Origin: Auanema rhodensis
Lineage: Eukaryota; Nematoda; Chromadorea; Rhabditida; Rhabditidae
Assembly: GCA_964057225.1 (NCBI GenBank)
Contig: OZ059895.1
Location: 15,770,001 to 15,834,000, forward strand
Reading direction: 5' to 3'
Length of the DNA: 64,000 bases
The position numbers and the translations under genes are program-made. Of this stretch, positions 25,207-38,795 are shown piece by piece (the first letter of the stretch is position 1; each line of letters begins with the position of its first letter). The notes under the pieces are model-generated. The model did no database searches. It saw only the letters and a list, made by a program, of their open reading frames with translations, and was not told the origin of the DNA.

Positions 25207-28200
25207 ATAGGAAAGAATTGAGGCATTTGAAGGCAATACTGGAATATATATTTGTAGCACATGAAAAGGCTGCATGATGACGTCAAATATTGGAAGAAAA
25301 AAGTGAAAAGAAAAAAGAGGATTAGACAACTAATATAACCATTATTAGTTTTGTTAATGAATAGAATAACAACAATAACAACAATAATAAATTTAATAGA
25401 AAAAATGATAAATCATCCATGAATTGAAGTAAGAATGGTTAGGAAGTCGTGAGAAATGAAATAAAGAGGCTTATCTGCTAGATGGACAGAAACATATTGA
25501 CATAGAAACATTGAAACCGAGAGATAGTTGCAAACAAAAATAAATAAAATGAATGGCGATGACCGGGTGGCTGTGAGAAGCCCGGAAACTAGACTGCACA
25601 ATCTACCGGACCTTCTGCTTTTCCACATAAAAGGAGTGAAAAGAAGGTGAGCTGAACAGTGCTATTAGACAACGATGACAATCGTCGTCGCAAAAGCCAT
25701 GAGAAGAAGGATCGACGGCTAGTCGATGTGGGTGAGAGAGAGAGCAAGAGGTGCAGAGCGCTGAGAAAGAGCTTTTGGAATGAATGGACCTAGAGAAGGC
25801 CAAGGAGAGTGGAGTGGAATACAAGACGTCTAGAAAGGGTAACGACCGAACAAGAGACAAAATGCGAAAAAAACAGAATAAACAAAGCATAGTGTGTGAA
25901 ACAGTATGAAAACGCTAGAGGGTTCAAGATAACGAAAAAGGTGAAGCTGGAGTCGTAAAAGCTGATTCGCCAAACAATTCAGCTGAAGGCTTGAGGTACC
26001 AAGAAACTGACAACATCAAGCCAATAGCAATAGGGTATAGAGCAAAGGTAAGCTGTTGATAAGCAACATGAAAGATATATACTCTAAGGCTCTTCCACTG
26101 TAATAGCTATGACTACTGCAAAGATTAGGTTGGATATGCCGATCAAATATTCTAAAAATCATAAAAACTTAACTATTACAAAATCAATATAAGTTATACT
26201 TGCAAACGATACACAAAGCTATAGAGGTCATACACAAAAGCAAACGAAACCATGAAGATGACGATTGAAAAGAGTTTTTTTCTCATATTTATGACTACCT
26301 TACACATCACACATTTTGAATTTTTCAATATGCGACGAAATACAAGAATATTCTCAAGAACAGCAGAAAGATGTTGTTAAATCATTGAAATTCAGAGGGA
26401 GGGAGAAGGGGGAGACGACAATTTTTTTTTGTTTGGAATTTCAGTCTTACATGTTCATCAATGAAATTGACAAACTACATGCATAGTGTTATGCATATAC
26501 ATCGTGAATCGTGAAGAAAAAGTGAAATTTTTTTTTCTTTTTGATTTGGAACACAAATCAAGGATAGCTGTACATGATGAAGAAGAACAATAACATCATT
26601 CGTATCTTGTTGTACTGTTTCGTGACAATATGAAGAAGAAAGAGAAAAAAAGCTGAGAAAAAAAACATTAAACTATGATTACGTGAAATGAAATTTCTCA
26701 ATACAATATAGTTGTGGGATTAAAATGGTTTTATGAAGAGATATTACATATATATATATAGAAATAGTTAGATATATAGATCAAAGTATTATGTGAATGT
26801 ATGTTTTTCAGTAGGACATCATCGCACTGACGAATAACTTGAATGAAACACTTCACGTAAAAATGAATGATATGTGGTTGGTATGAAGAAGAAGAAGAAG
26901 ATGAAGAAGAAAACGTTTTTTTAGACGGATTGACAGAAACATCGTTGTAGGTAGTAGTTGTAGGTTAGAATTCCTGGTTGTCCTGAATTCATAGTTGTCT
27001 GTCATACTTACTAACTTTTTCTTTTTTTTTTTAGAAGTTCTAGTTTTCTGGTCGACATAACATGAAAATGGATAGAGGACAGTTGAAAGAGAGGAGAAAC
27101 ACGAAACACGAAGAGAAAAGCTGAAGCAAGAGAGAGAGAGAGAGAGGGAAAGAGAGAAAGATTGAAAGGTAAATTGAGTATGTGGTAGGAGATCACACCG
27201 AGAGAGAGAAAAAGATAGGTGAGCTTTGCATTGGTGAAATGCGAGATGATGACAGAGAGCGTTAGCTAAATGAAATATATTATAACAGAGAAAAAGCTTA
27301 ATATAATAGTTAAAAACATAAATCAATAAAAAAAACAAAAAAAAACCAAAAAATAGCTCATGAATCAATTGAATTGATAGTCCCGAAAGTTATGAATAAT
27401 TTGCAAGAAAAAAAAGATTACAGAGACTGAACTGATTAGTGGGTGAAAACATGCTATTGGCCTCTCTTCTCTCACAATCTTCTTCTACCTCTACTCAATA
27501 AGTCGTAAGAAAACACAGTTAAAGCTATTGTATGCTAAAACAACAACTACGTAAAAATGAAAAAAATGAGTAAAAGTAGATGCATAAACATGTCAACAAG
27601 CTCCAAATATCATAAGTTTTGAAGTAAGTTGCCAATCCTGGTATGTATGCTTGAGATAAAGAGAGAGAGAGAGAGGGAGAGAGAGAGAGAGAGAAAGCAG
27701 TAAGAGAGAAAAACAGTTGTCACTTCATGCAGATACGAAACGAAGGAAAATGAAAACATGACGCATACGCAAACTACTCCATCTGTCGCTTCTCATATGC
27801 TTAGTCCCAGTTGACCATGGTGAGGAGTTTAGAGCAAGGCATCTAGCTTACCAGCAGCCACGTGTGCTTCTTTCATACATCGCAACTAGCATTCATTGTC
27901 GTCAAAGCAAATGATGCTGATGATGAGGATGATGATGCTGCTGTTGATGAAATTGTCATATCTGACAATTGATGTGAATATGACAAAGTGATAATCACAA
28001 AATACAATGAGAAAGAGCATAATGACGGAATGCCAGCTGCTAATCGGCAATCAACTCCTCCCCCTCCTCTACCAAGCTAGAAAAGAAGAGCAATTGAGGG
28101 ACAAGGTAATTTGAGAATTAGCAACAGCTTGGGAGGGAGGGGGGGGGGGATTTTCATTGAGCTTCTTTGACCATCAAAAACATTCATTTAGTACTTTATC

Positions 28201-30418
28201 TTGTTCGTTTCAAATTGTAACATCGCTCACAGAGCATAAAGACACAAAACCATCTGACAAACAAGATCAAATAAACGGCAATATAGATGAAGTCAATTAC
28301 GACAGGAAGGTCAATGAGAAAAAAGCCTATTAAAGCTAAAATAGCTGAGTTAGCAATGTAGTATCAAGTCCGTACTATAAGCAGTTTATGTGTATATGTG
28401 TCTGTGTCTCTGTGTGTGTGTGAATAAGTATAGAAAAATATACAATTTGAGATGAGAAAGACAAGAAAAGCGGACATCGTCAAGCTAGAATCCAGTATTT
28501 AATTATATCTCACCAATTAATGGCTATATGAATTTTACAGCCGACAACGAGGGCATGAATATGCGACGATAGATACAGCTTAGCATGCTTAGGCAACGCT
28601 ATAACGCTCTATCCGAATTCGCATGCGTTTAAAATCTCAAAAGTAATAAAAAATTATAAAATGTGAAGAAAGAACAGACAAACGGAAAAGTGAAAAGATG
28701 AACGTAAAATAGCAGCAAGTGAAGAATGAGCGAAAAATGAAGGCAGAAGACGGCAACAGCGAAAAGCTCAAAAAGACAATTCGTTGGTGAGATATGTATG
28801 CAGCTCAAAAGATATAAATCTTTAAAAAAAAGAGAAAATAGAAGAAAAAAATGCTAAAAGCGAACACACACTGCTTTAATATTAATGTAGATTCTATGAG
28901 CTAAAACAATGTGCTGTGGTATTTCCTCGTTAGCCTTCTTTGAATTATCCTGTTTCTCTTTCTCTCTCCTTCTCTCTCTCTCTCTGTGTCTTCTGTGGTC
29001 TTCATTCTTTAACTGTTAGTCTGTTTGACAAAAGCTACATGGCAAAAACAGAAGATCATTAGATGGAAATTTAGTTATTAGACGGACTCTCGACTGGGTA
29101 GAAACTAAACAATGCGGAGAAATAAGCTAAGCTACAGATTTCAATGTGCTGACGTTTTATGACAGAAATTACATTTCATCAGATAATTGAAGAAGCAGCT
29201 TTAAATTGGAAAACAGATTTACAAGCTATGCATGCATTCAAAAAGATTTTTGGCACAGACACGATGACAGTAAGAGATAAAGCAAGTTAAGGAAAGTGGG
29301 AAGAGCAGAACGATAAACAGATAACAAATCAGAATTAAGAGAAATATAATGATAAACAACTATATACTATACATATACATATATAGATATATAGATATAT
29401 ATGATCACATAATGTTCAAACTTCATGACCAACTTAGTACATATGATTCAGAACTGGGTTACAAGCTGCCACCTGAAGCATATTGAATTGCAATTTGGAT
29501 TCAACAGACATCAAATAATATTGAAACAATTTTAAGTGACCATAAAATAAAATAACATATAGTATAAGTAATATTAAATAGTAAATAGCATAGTTAACGA
29601 ATAATAGTTAACGATTTAGACGAATATACATACACATATATATGTATTGAATGCATAACTATATTAAGATATAGTAAAAAGGTCAAAGTGTGGGCATATA
29701 TGACAATGGCTATAAGATAGCAATGCTCATTCATCTTTGTCGAATCGAAAAACATTCGTAGACGACGGATTTCGACGTTTTAGCCGTTGCAGGCCTTTCA
29801 TTGGCACTGAGAGATAGCATCCAGCGACAACGCTGGTGAAGGCAACTAACTGAAGTCAATCGACGGCAACTATGCAAACTATAATGACAAAAGAAGATTC
29901 GTATTGACGTGTAAGATACATCTGTTTGCTATGATGTATGAACGAGATGAGGTATGGCTAACTTCCCTCTTCCAATTGTCTTTTTATTTAAACGAAGGTC
30001 AGGCTATATACACTTATGAGTAAATGTAGATGAATGAATGATGAGCATGAAGAAGACGATGACGGTATTAAGCTTGGAGGGGGGGGAAGGGAAGTTTGAG
30101 AAGTATTGGAACAACAACAAACAGCTCATTATGAAATATGTACGTATGTTTGTTGAAGGATTTGTAGCTGAACTACAAATTAGCGACCAAATAAGAAGAA
30201 AGCTAATGAAGATAGCTGTTTGACATTGAATAAAAGCTCTCACAAATGGCTGATGACCATAAACGAAAATTTAGTTGCATCGACATCAGGCTCAGTGATA
30301 ACTAGAAAATACGGGTTTTAAGTCATATCCATCTCAATCTCTGTATTCAATATCTATATAGGCAAGGACTAGCCGCAAAAACAACCAAGAGGAGAGATAT
30401 CGAGGAATTTACAAAGAT

Positions 30419-30477
<59 letters not shown>

Positions 30478-33400
30478 TGGAAAGACAGAGAGGTTGTAGA
30501 AAGAAAGAACAAGAACTAAAAGAGAAATGAAGAGGAATCAAGAGGTATCATAATGATGTATGCGTGTCATATAAAATCAAAGCTGTTGCGAATGTTATCG
30601 TTAAAGCATATACATCAACGTAACGATGACATGTAGCTGGCAAGTTCTCTTTTAGATAATTAATAATCATCAGCTAGATTCAGCTTTAAAGTCCAAAAGC
30701 TATGTATTATGCGTGAAGACCGGCCGATGTATCAACGCATATGACATGCTTATGTTCGATAGAAATACAGATTATTGCCTGAAGCGATAATGATGATGAC
30801 AAAGAAGCTTGAAGATGAACAAAAGAAATACAAATATAGCCACAACGCATATTCCTGATAAGCAAAGATCATCAACAACTTGACATCGATACGAACCGTT
30901 AAAATACATTTGAAAACAATGTTTAGATAATGAAACTCAAGCCAGTTCAAGATGATGATAAGACGGAGAGGAGAAGCCGACGAAAAGACATTTATCATCC
31001 AGATTAATGAAATAGTCATCTCAATGATCATATACGAGTTATATAAATACTAGAAAAATTGAATAACAAACAGCATCAAGTTGATATAGTAAGCATAGTA
31101 AGTAGCATGAGTAGGTATTAGCAGAATTTGTGCGATCATAGTTTTATGAATCTGGCACATACTGTGCAAATTCAATTGAGCATCATGTTTAGCTATAGGA
31201 TAACCTATGAACTTGTCTGTTATAATTCAGTTGCTTGTTCCATTTGTATTGTATTTGTTTGTTTGTTTGTCACTGCAAGAACGTTCTTCAACGAATAACA
31301 AAAAGGAAGACAGACAAGGAAGAGGAGAGGGGAAGAGGAGAGTCGAATAGTTATAGCAAAAGGATAGAAGGTCAGAAGCTATTTTCAAACCAATCAATAA
31401 TCAAAGAAAAAGGAAAAATAATAAAAATAATTTTTCACATAATCTGTATATAGATATGAATGAAGAAAGGCTGTATAAGTTTAATGATTTTTCATCAATG
31501 CATGTGTACATAACACTGAATTTAAGGTCAATAAGAATATTTGAGGGGTACAGTTAACGAAATAATGAAAATTGTGCTATTAACCTATAAAAACTTAGAA
31601 TCATGTGGTTGGAAAAAATTAAGACTATCTGAAATGAATAATCAAAGACAGACAGATTTTTACGATGATGATGATGATGATGATGATTGTATATGAAACT
31701 TAGAGAAGAATTGTAGAGATTCTGATCGGTGATCGGATGAAAATTCTCTTTCTCTTTTCCATTTTTTTTTATTTCAACTTGGTCAACTGATCGGTAGCGA
31801 GTTCGGATAAGCCGAACAAACAGATCTACAACGTGGGGGCAAAGAAAAGCATCAGATCGGCGGCGAGCTCAGATTCTCAAACAGTTCAACAGATGCTCAG
31901 AGCTATTTTCAATCGAGTACACACTGTTTCATTTATATTTTTAAAATCTTAAAATAAACTATGAACAAGAGACAAGTATTGATAATGTTTAATTGTATAA
32001 TGAGATATGAAGACATGCAATGATTATTATAGAATAATAGATAAATCATAGCAAGATGCTTATGTAAGCAGTGCAATTGAACAAATATGCAGGTTTTGAA
32101 GAAGAAGAAGAAGAAGAAAAAAAACTTGAACTTGAACTTTCTCTTCATATTACATGGGTGGGTGGGAGAAAAGGGGCACAGGAGGGAGACAGCATTTGAT
32201 GAAGAAAGTACAGAAGTGACGAACAATTATGGCGAACAGATGGTGTTAAACTAATGATAATGCTATGATGATAATGAAATGATGCTATAATCAGGATATA
32301 GATGACTAATATTCAACAAAAAAAAAACGATAAAAGGAAAGGAAAAGGAAGAAGATCAGCATTGCATCTGAATTCATTCACCCACCTCCCCTCCACATTC
32401 ACCCAACACCTACCGGGCCCAACTACATTTAACACAAAAAAAAGTGTTATTATTATCTTCATAAACAGTAATTGCTCATAGAGAAAAACAGATTGAAAAC
32501 TAAAGAGACAGAATAGATGAAAGGTGCACACATACACAGATACGACGACACAGACGTACACACACACACGTCGAAATTGTCAAATCGCTAGACTCCTCCA
32601 TATAGATGGGATAGAATCAATATTAGTGATGACCGAAATCGGCTTAAAGCAGTATAAGAGAAATGAGAGATGGAAAATGAGGCAGTATACTGATGAAGGG
32701 CACAGGAAATTGAGGAACAAGACAAGGAGGACGATGCAAATACTAAGATATGCAAACTGTATAAGGCGAGAGCAGTCAAAAACTGATTAGCGATGAATTA
32801 ATGGGCTCATATTTGGATAAGATGTTGCTGACATGTCTTCTGACGCTCAAGAAAGGAATGATAGAAAGAAAGAGAAAGAGAGGATTAAAGCAGGTAGAAA
32901 ATGCTGAAAATGCTGTTCTTGACGATGATGTTGAAGGCGTTCCTGCTGTATTGGTTGTAACGTGGAACATCTATGTATATGTTTGAAAGCAATTCACTAT
33001 TATGTTCATATCATGATAATACTGACAGTAATCATCATCATCATAAACATAGTTTCAAAAACGGGTTCTTAAAATGGCTATTGAGGACTTTCGGAAGAAG
33101 TCGAGAAAATTAAAGAGAGTGAGTGAGCGAGAGAGAAAGGAGAAAAGGAAAGAGACACAGAGAGAGAAAGAGAGAGAGAGAAAGGGAGAGAGAGAAAAGA
33201 GACTAAAACGTTCTTCTATCTACATAAGGTAGATGAAAACGTTATCTCAGAAATATATGTGTATGTAGGAGAAAGACGAACCGAATTCAATGAAAATTAA
33301 GGTCAGTAGATAGATACTTCTTCGTATTGCTAACCATCTCATTTCAACATAACACATTTCAAGAATGAAAAAGAAACAACATCGTACTTTGAAGCATGAA

Positions 33401-33919
33401 CTTAATCTTCAAATAACTCTCGCATTTATGAAATGGCAATGTTCAAAAACATGAGCTCAAAACATCAAAGATTTCTAACGATTATGAAAAATCTGATCAC
33501 TGAATATTTCGATTGTTTTATGGAAAAAAAAAGTTTTTTTTTGACATGAGTTTGCATTTGTCGGCGATAAACTGGAAACTTTAATAGAATCACTGATAAT
33601 ACCATGCCAAGCGAATTTTAAAAAAAAATTCCATCAACCATTTCAAATAGCATATCACAGATAAATAATGAATAAGTATTCGAAATTGTGTATATAATAT
33701 AGAATATAGAATATATATATATATATAGTTATATATAAGATAACCCCATATATGTGTGTGGAACATTGTTATGACTGACTGAGGCAAACTGGTAGAAAAC
33801 TGGAAAGCCACAACACGGAACACAGTAACAAGCGAGGAGAATTAGAGAAAACGAGATAAATAGTCCACTTTAAACGACCTCAGTCATTCATCCAATACTA
33901 ATTTCCTTTCTCACTTTAC

Positions 33920-34116
33920 CTGGTTTGCAGATAATAAAGGTAACGTACGATTTTTGAACTAGCCACTGAAATTAAGTGGTACTTACAACAATATTTTCTT
34001 GGTAAGACAGAAGTGCGGAAAGAAAAATTTCGAAGCAATATAACCTTGACCATCGGGGTGAGGGGGACAGATTCAATTATTCGTCTTCCAACAACCCGCA
34101 ATCCGCCTCTTGCCAT
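33920..34116 (-). other. Possible leader exon in the DAPK upstream region
   Basis: A 66-codon frame starting MARGGLRVVGRRIIESVPL has more balanced composition than its surroundings. Two donor-like sites end it: GTAAGT at 33986 and GTAAAGTGAG at 33919. No homology is recognised. Joined directly to the acceptor at 22850 it would not continue in frame, so it could only be a UTR exon, an upstream ORF or a separate small gene. Support is weak. Confidence 0.2.
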
Positions 34117-34474
34117 CGCTTCAGATGACCTTAGATGAAAACTAACTAACAGCTAATAGGATAGATCTTTTCGTAAAACTGATTACTTGTGATGAATAGC
34201 ACTAAGTAAGATGAAATAGCCAACTGGAGGGTGGTCATAGAAACAACGTGTGAAGAAAACAAATCAAAACACACAAGTTCATAACAGAATCAAAGTTATG
34301 ATTTTCTAACAGCCAGTCAGTCCATACAACATATAGATGTATGTACATCCATACATTCATATGCATGCATCATTGATGTCATTATGAAATAAAAAGCCAA
34401 ATTAGAAGAGAATAGTTAGAATAGCAGGCAATATACTAGTAGAAAGATAAAAAAGTGAGAAAAGAGAGAGAAAA

Positions 34475-34530
<56 letters not shown>

Positions 34531-36289
34531 TGTTAACAAGGGCGGTGGTAACAGCTTCAATGTTAAAGTTACAAAGAACAAAAAAAACCTGTGTATATGA
34601 TGATAGACATCAAAGGCATAAGATTCATACAGGTTTTATCATTAAGAGTATGTCAAGTTTCGAACACATTTCATCAAAATCCTTACAGTTGTGTCTCATA
34701 TAACGCCAATAACACAATATAACACATAATACATATACATATAGAACATATAGATATTTAATTAGCTGGTTGTTCTGTAAAAACAACCTGAGGAGTGAGA
34801 GAACAGAATATATTACTAATAGCATACATACCCACGCACACACACACATACATACAATCATGACGGCAAGTACTATATAAGGACGGTACGAAAAAAGTTT
34901 AAATATAGTAAGCTTATGATGATATTATGTGAGTATAGTTATATAAATTTTCATTTGTTAGAAAGAGAAGTAAAATACTGAAAAAACATGCTATATACAA
35001 CATTGTTGGCAAAGTTCAACAATAAATTTAAGTAAAATATTGGAAGAAAAAAAAAGGTTGCGAAGCAAATGAACTGTAATATTGAATCTTTTTTTTTAAA
35101 TTATTTTATTCAACAACAATTTGCTCGATGAACGCATTCATCTCACAAATGTATTATGAGCTAAATTTACTCCACAACTGAATAGAGACTAGAAAGTGAA
35201 TACATTCATAAATATGTAAAAAAGGCTTTCTCTAAGCAGTGCCTCGTGCTGATTTCGACAGCCTCTACCACTTTTTGTCCACAAATTTGCTCCAAACGAA
35301 AATTTATTCAGAGCAAACGTGATGGAAAATAGTTGAGAAGAGACAATGAATTTTCAAAAAGTGACAATCATTTCCGCTCAGTAGAACTAATAGCATGCGG
35401 ACAGTCAAAAAGAAATCAAACTTTTCATCTCATTCTTATATTAACATGGTATTCTAATAAGGAAAGATCTTCCGTCCTTGGAAAGGGATCGACCTCAAAA
35501 ACGAGCAAATAATAAACTAAATCATAAGAATGAGCCGAAGACGACCTTTTACAGTTCTCTAACTAATCGATCATCCTCATTTCATGCCTTAATAATTAGT
35601 TAAATTAATCTTTACTTAAGTGACGCAACAATTCTATGATAAAAATTGATATAATATGAAAATTTTAAGAAAAAAAGAAAGAAAAAGAAAATGGTCAATA
35701 TTCAGTCTACCTTTGAATTAGTTCAAAGGCTGTTGCAATTGCAAAGAGATGAAAGATGTTTCGTTCATCATTCACCCAACAACAGTGGAACAAGGAAAAT
35801 AATGTGCAGGGGGTGTAAAAAGTGTAAGATTCTCAAGACTAGAACGACTATTTAATTTAGAAAATATGCTAGACTAACATGAACAACTCCATTGATAGGC
35901 AGCAAAGTAAATGAAAAATTAATATTCTATCAATGTTTCAAACAGTATTATTCTTGACCTTCCAAGTGAAGATAAGCAATTGAAAACTCATAATCAAAAC
36001 TCTAAGAACCACGCCCTATTATAGTGAATGAGCAGGGGAACGTAGACATTATATAGAATCAGTTCTATAATAGTTTTAATTTCAAAAAATCTAAAAACGG
36101 GTAACAGCATTGCTTAAGACATGAGTGAAAGGAACTTAAAAGGATTGAGGTAGAGCTGACTAGTCTTCTCTCGTTGTCTCTCGGCTGTTTCATCGCTGTC
36201 GAGTTTGTGTATTTGGTCAGCCATGGGGCTCCGGCCAACTACACCCACCTGTCTGATCACTAAACTCTCTCTTATAACCTCAATATTTA

Positions 36290-36312
36290 ATTGAGGTTGA
36301 TGTCTGGATGCT
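36290..36312. other. Perfect inverted repeat
   Basis: A 23-bp stretch around 36290, in which AACCTCAAT and ATTGAGGTT pair perfectly around a 5-nt loop. It lies in a more GC-rich patch (36120-36420) that differs in texture from the surrounding GA-rich DNA. It may be a transposon remnant or an RNA hairpin. Confidence 0.5.
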
Positions 36313-37809
36313 CTTTGTCTAGCATGTAGGTTGAGCCGTCTAGCTCATCTCTAAACCTATGTTCTTTCTGCTCTCTTTACGTTTTCCTACGGACCACCAA
36401 ACTTTCTCTGAGAACAAAATGAGAAAGAGAGAGGAAGAGAGGTCGAGAGAGAGAGAGAGAAGCACATAGAGAATAAGGGTAATGAGGTAACAAGAGTGAA
36501 AAGAAAAAGAAAATGAGAGATCTATTCTATGCAGAGTAATACATAGAGAATTTCAGAAAAGGAGAAATAAAATTAAATGAGGCAAGAGTACATAATATAA
36601 GAGAGTTGACCATCAACAGCAATATTGGAGCGGAACAGAGGAAATGTACTTTAGCTCTAAAATAACTTTCTAAGGATTCGTATTAAAGTCGATGAAGTCG
36701 TGTTTCAATTGTTAATCCCGAATAAATTAAAATAATTGTTGAAACGGAGTTAATAGTTTCAAATTTTTTCAATCTTTCATTTTGGATGGAACATCAGGTT
36801 TGATGGGAAATAGGGATATAGGAAGCTATAGGTGGCAACGATTGCGTAAGAATGAATCTTATTTTATAATAGTGTAAGACTATGGAATATATAAATACAC
36901 AAAGTGAATGATATGATGGTCCAAGAAGAACAGAACATAACACAAAATATTGGTTTATGTGATCCGAAGGTCCACATGAACACTAAAAATAAGAAGATTT
37001 CTTGCAAAGTTAGACATATGTAAACATGGGTAGTCCCGAAATGAAGAGATCATTCGGTCGGAAAAGTGAAGACAAATATGAAATTGTCTTATTAGTGTGT
37101 TATCATTTTAAGTAGAACACAAAAATACTCAAAAATAGAATTTTGTAGTCCTGTCAATGAGGCTACACAGTTCATGTTTGAATTAAATAAGTTGTAACAT
37201 TTTTCAAAAGAATAGATTCCTTGTGTGTTGTATATAAAAGAGCACAAGCTTAATTATGTGCATTTCCATGACAACCACATCTACAGCGATATGCTTTCAG
37301 AAAGGCAATGAAGGACAGAGAAATACAAAAAGTGGAAATAAATTTCGTCCTATATTCTCATGAAACTTATTGAAATCTAATTTTGAATTATAGCTATGGT
37401 AAAGAATCTAAAGAACAACAATACAGATAAATTATCACTAATTTTGAAGTTGAAAAAAGAAAGAATAAAACAATTTTAGTTAATATAAGCAATAAAGATA
37501 ATGAATATAAATATAAAACAAAAAATTAAAAAATAGATATATTCACGTACCGGGATGGTTAAGCCGCATCTTCGAGACAAAAATAAGAAAATGAATAGAC
37601 ACGTTACGCATATTACGTGAAATTAGCGTAAAACTTATTTGAACGCTATTTAATGATAATACGGTCGACAACGCACAAGTAAAACCAAAACAAGCAAAGT
37701 TGACATAAACACGCAAGTTTTTTATTTCTCTCATATTCACATTTTGAATTTACAATTGTTTTTTATTTTTATTTTATTTTAAAAAACTTATTAAAGTTTA
37801 GAAAATATA

Positions 37810-38795
37810 ATGGGAACACAGAGTTGGATAAGTTGCCATTGCTGTTCTCGTAAACCATCGGATGAATATAAAATATTTTTTATTACACAATGTGAAGTAT
37901 TGCTTTGTGCCCCATGTAAGGAACGATTATGTCGAAAAGAATGTATTAAATGTAAAACCAAATGTAATTACTTTGAAGTTAATAAAAACCTACCCTCCAA
38001 TTTAAAGGTAAAGTATCTGCCTGTGACTATATTAGGATTGTTATGTTCTTTTCTTCAGATACTTTTCCAAGATCCTGTTGAATTTGCCAGAGATTCTGTA
38101 ATTAAGCTAAAACAGATGTTAAAGTATCAATCTGAACAGAAATCTAGTTATGAAAAGTGCTTGTCAAAAAAGGTATAGTATTATTATAGCAGTTTTCTAG
38201 GTAATCATTTGTTTTAGTGGCAGCGCGTAGGACAAACTGTCAAGATTGCCACAGCGAAAAGAAAGTCACCAAGTGCTGATGGTTTAGGAGAACTGATGTA
38301 GTTTAATCATTTGAATCATTTTATTTTTTTTTATTTTCAGGAAAGAAAATAAATTATTGAAGTTAGAACTACAACGTTTAATGCAATTGGAACATAGTTT
38401 GAACGCTCGAGGAGATGAAAGGTTTGTAAGAATTTGATTTGATACTTATTCGATATAGTGTATTTTAGTGCTGATTTTTTTGAGTTTTGTAAGGATAAAA
38501 CTGATACAGGTTGAAATAGTGTTGAAAACATGTACTGTTTTCTTTCAGATTCAGGTCTTGGTAGTGACTCATCGTTTACATTTATAACATCTACTCCTAA
38601 GCTAGAGGTAAGATATCTGAATCAGTTCTATCCTACTTAGTTGTCTTTTTCAGCCTAAAGGAAGTCTACCTGGTGGTACATTACCATTTATTTCTAATTT
38701 CTTCCGGTATTTCTAGTATTCAAATCTAATATAATTTTTTTTTCAGAGATGGGCTTGTCATATCGCCAATTTGTAATGGCGTTAAACGAGCGTAA
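37810..38795 (+). CDS. RNF212/ZHP-like RING protein (meiotic crossover factor)
   Basis: The start is ATG 37810 and the stop TAA 38793-38795. Exons are separated by introns of about 50 bp; one small exon near 38467-38511 (SADFFEFCKDKTDT) is needed to keep frame. The N-terminus is a compact RING: WISCHCCSRKP, then CEVLLCAPC, CRKEC and IKCKTKC, the spacing seen in RNF212, Zip3 and ZHP proteins. A helical region (about residues 70-155) follows, rich in Lys, Leu and Glu. The tail is Ser-rich (DSGLGSDSSF) and ends in NGVKRA. RNF212-family proteins are SUMO-ligase-like factors that bind the synaptonemal complex and designate crossovers. That role is inferred from the RING layout. A poly(A) signal AATAAA lies at 38996. 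Confidence 0.75.

Larger units (their letters stand above)
22851..37809. other. 15-kb purine-rich gene-free region with many (GA)n tracts
   Basis: No gene can be supported on either strand. The + strand is markedly purine-rich, with (GA)n tracts at about 23122-23152, 23476-23530, 23889-23915, 24343-24390, 24650-24700, 24905-24926, 25146-25198, 27130-27150, 27659-27695, 30421-30475, 33111-33200, 34477-34527 and 36424-36463. One (CT)n tract runs the other way at about 28955-28985. Most listed open frames are Leu/Ser/Phe-rich translations of (CT)n. The region lies between the divergent starts of DAPK (-) and the RING gene (+), and probably holds the DAPK promoter and a long 5' intron. Confidence 0.6.
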
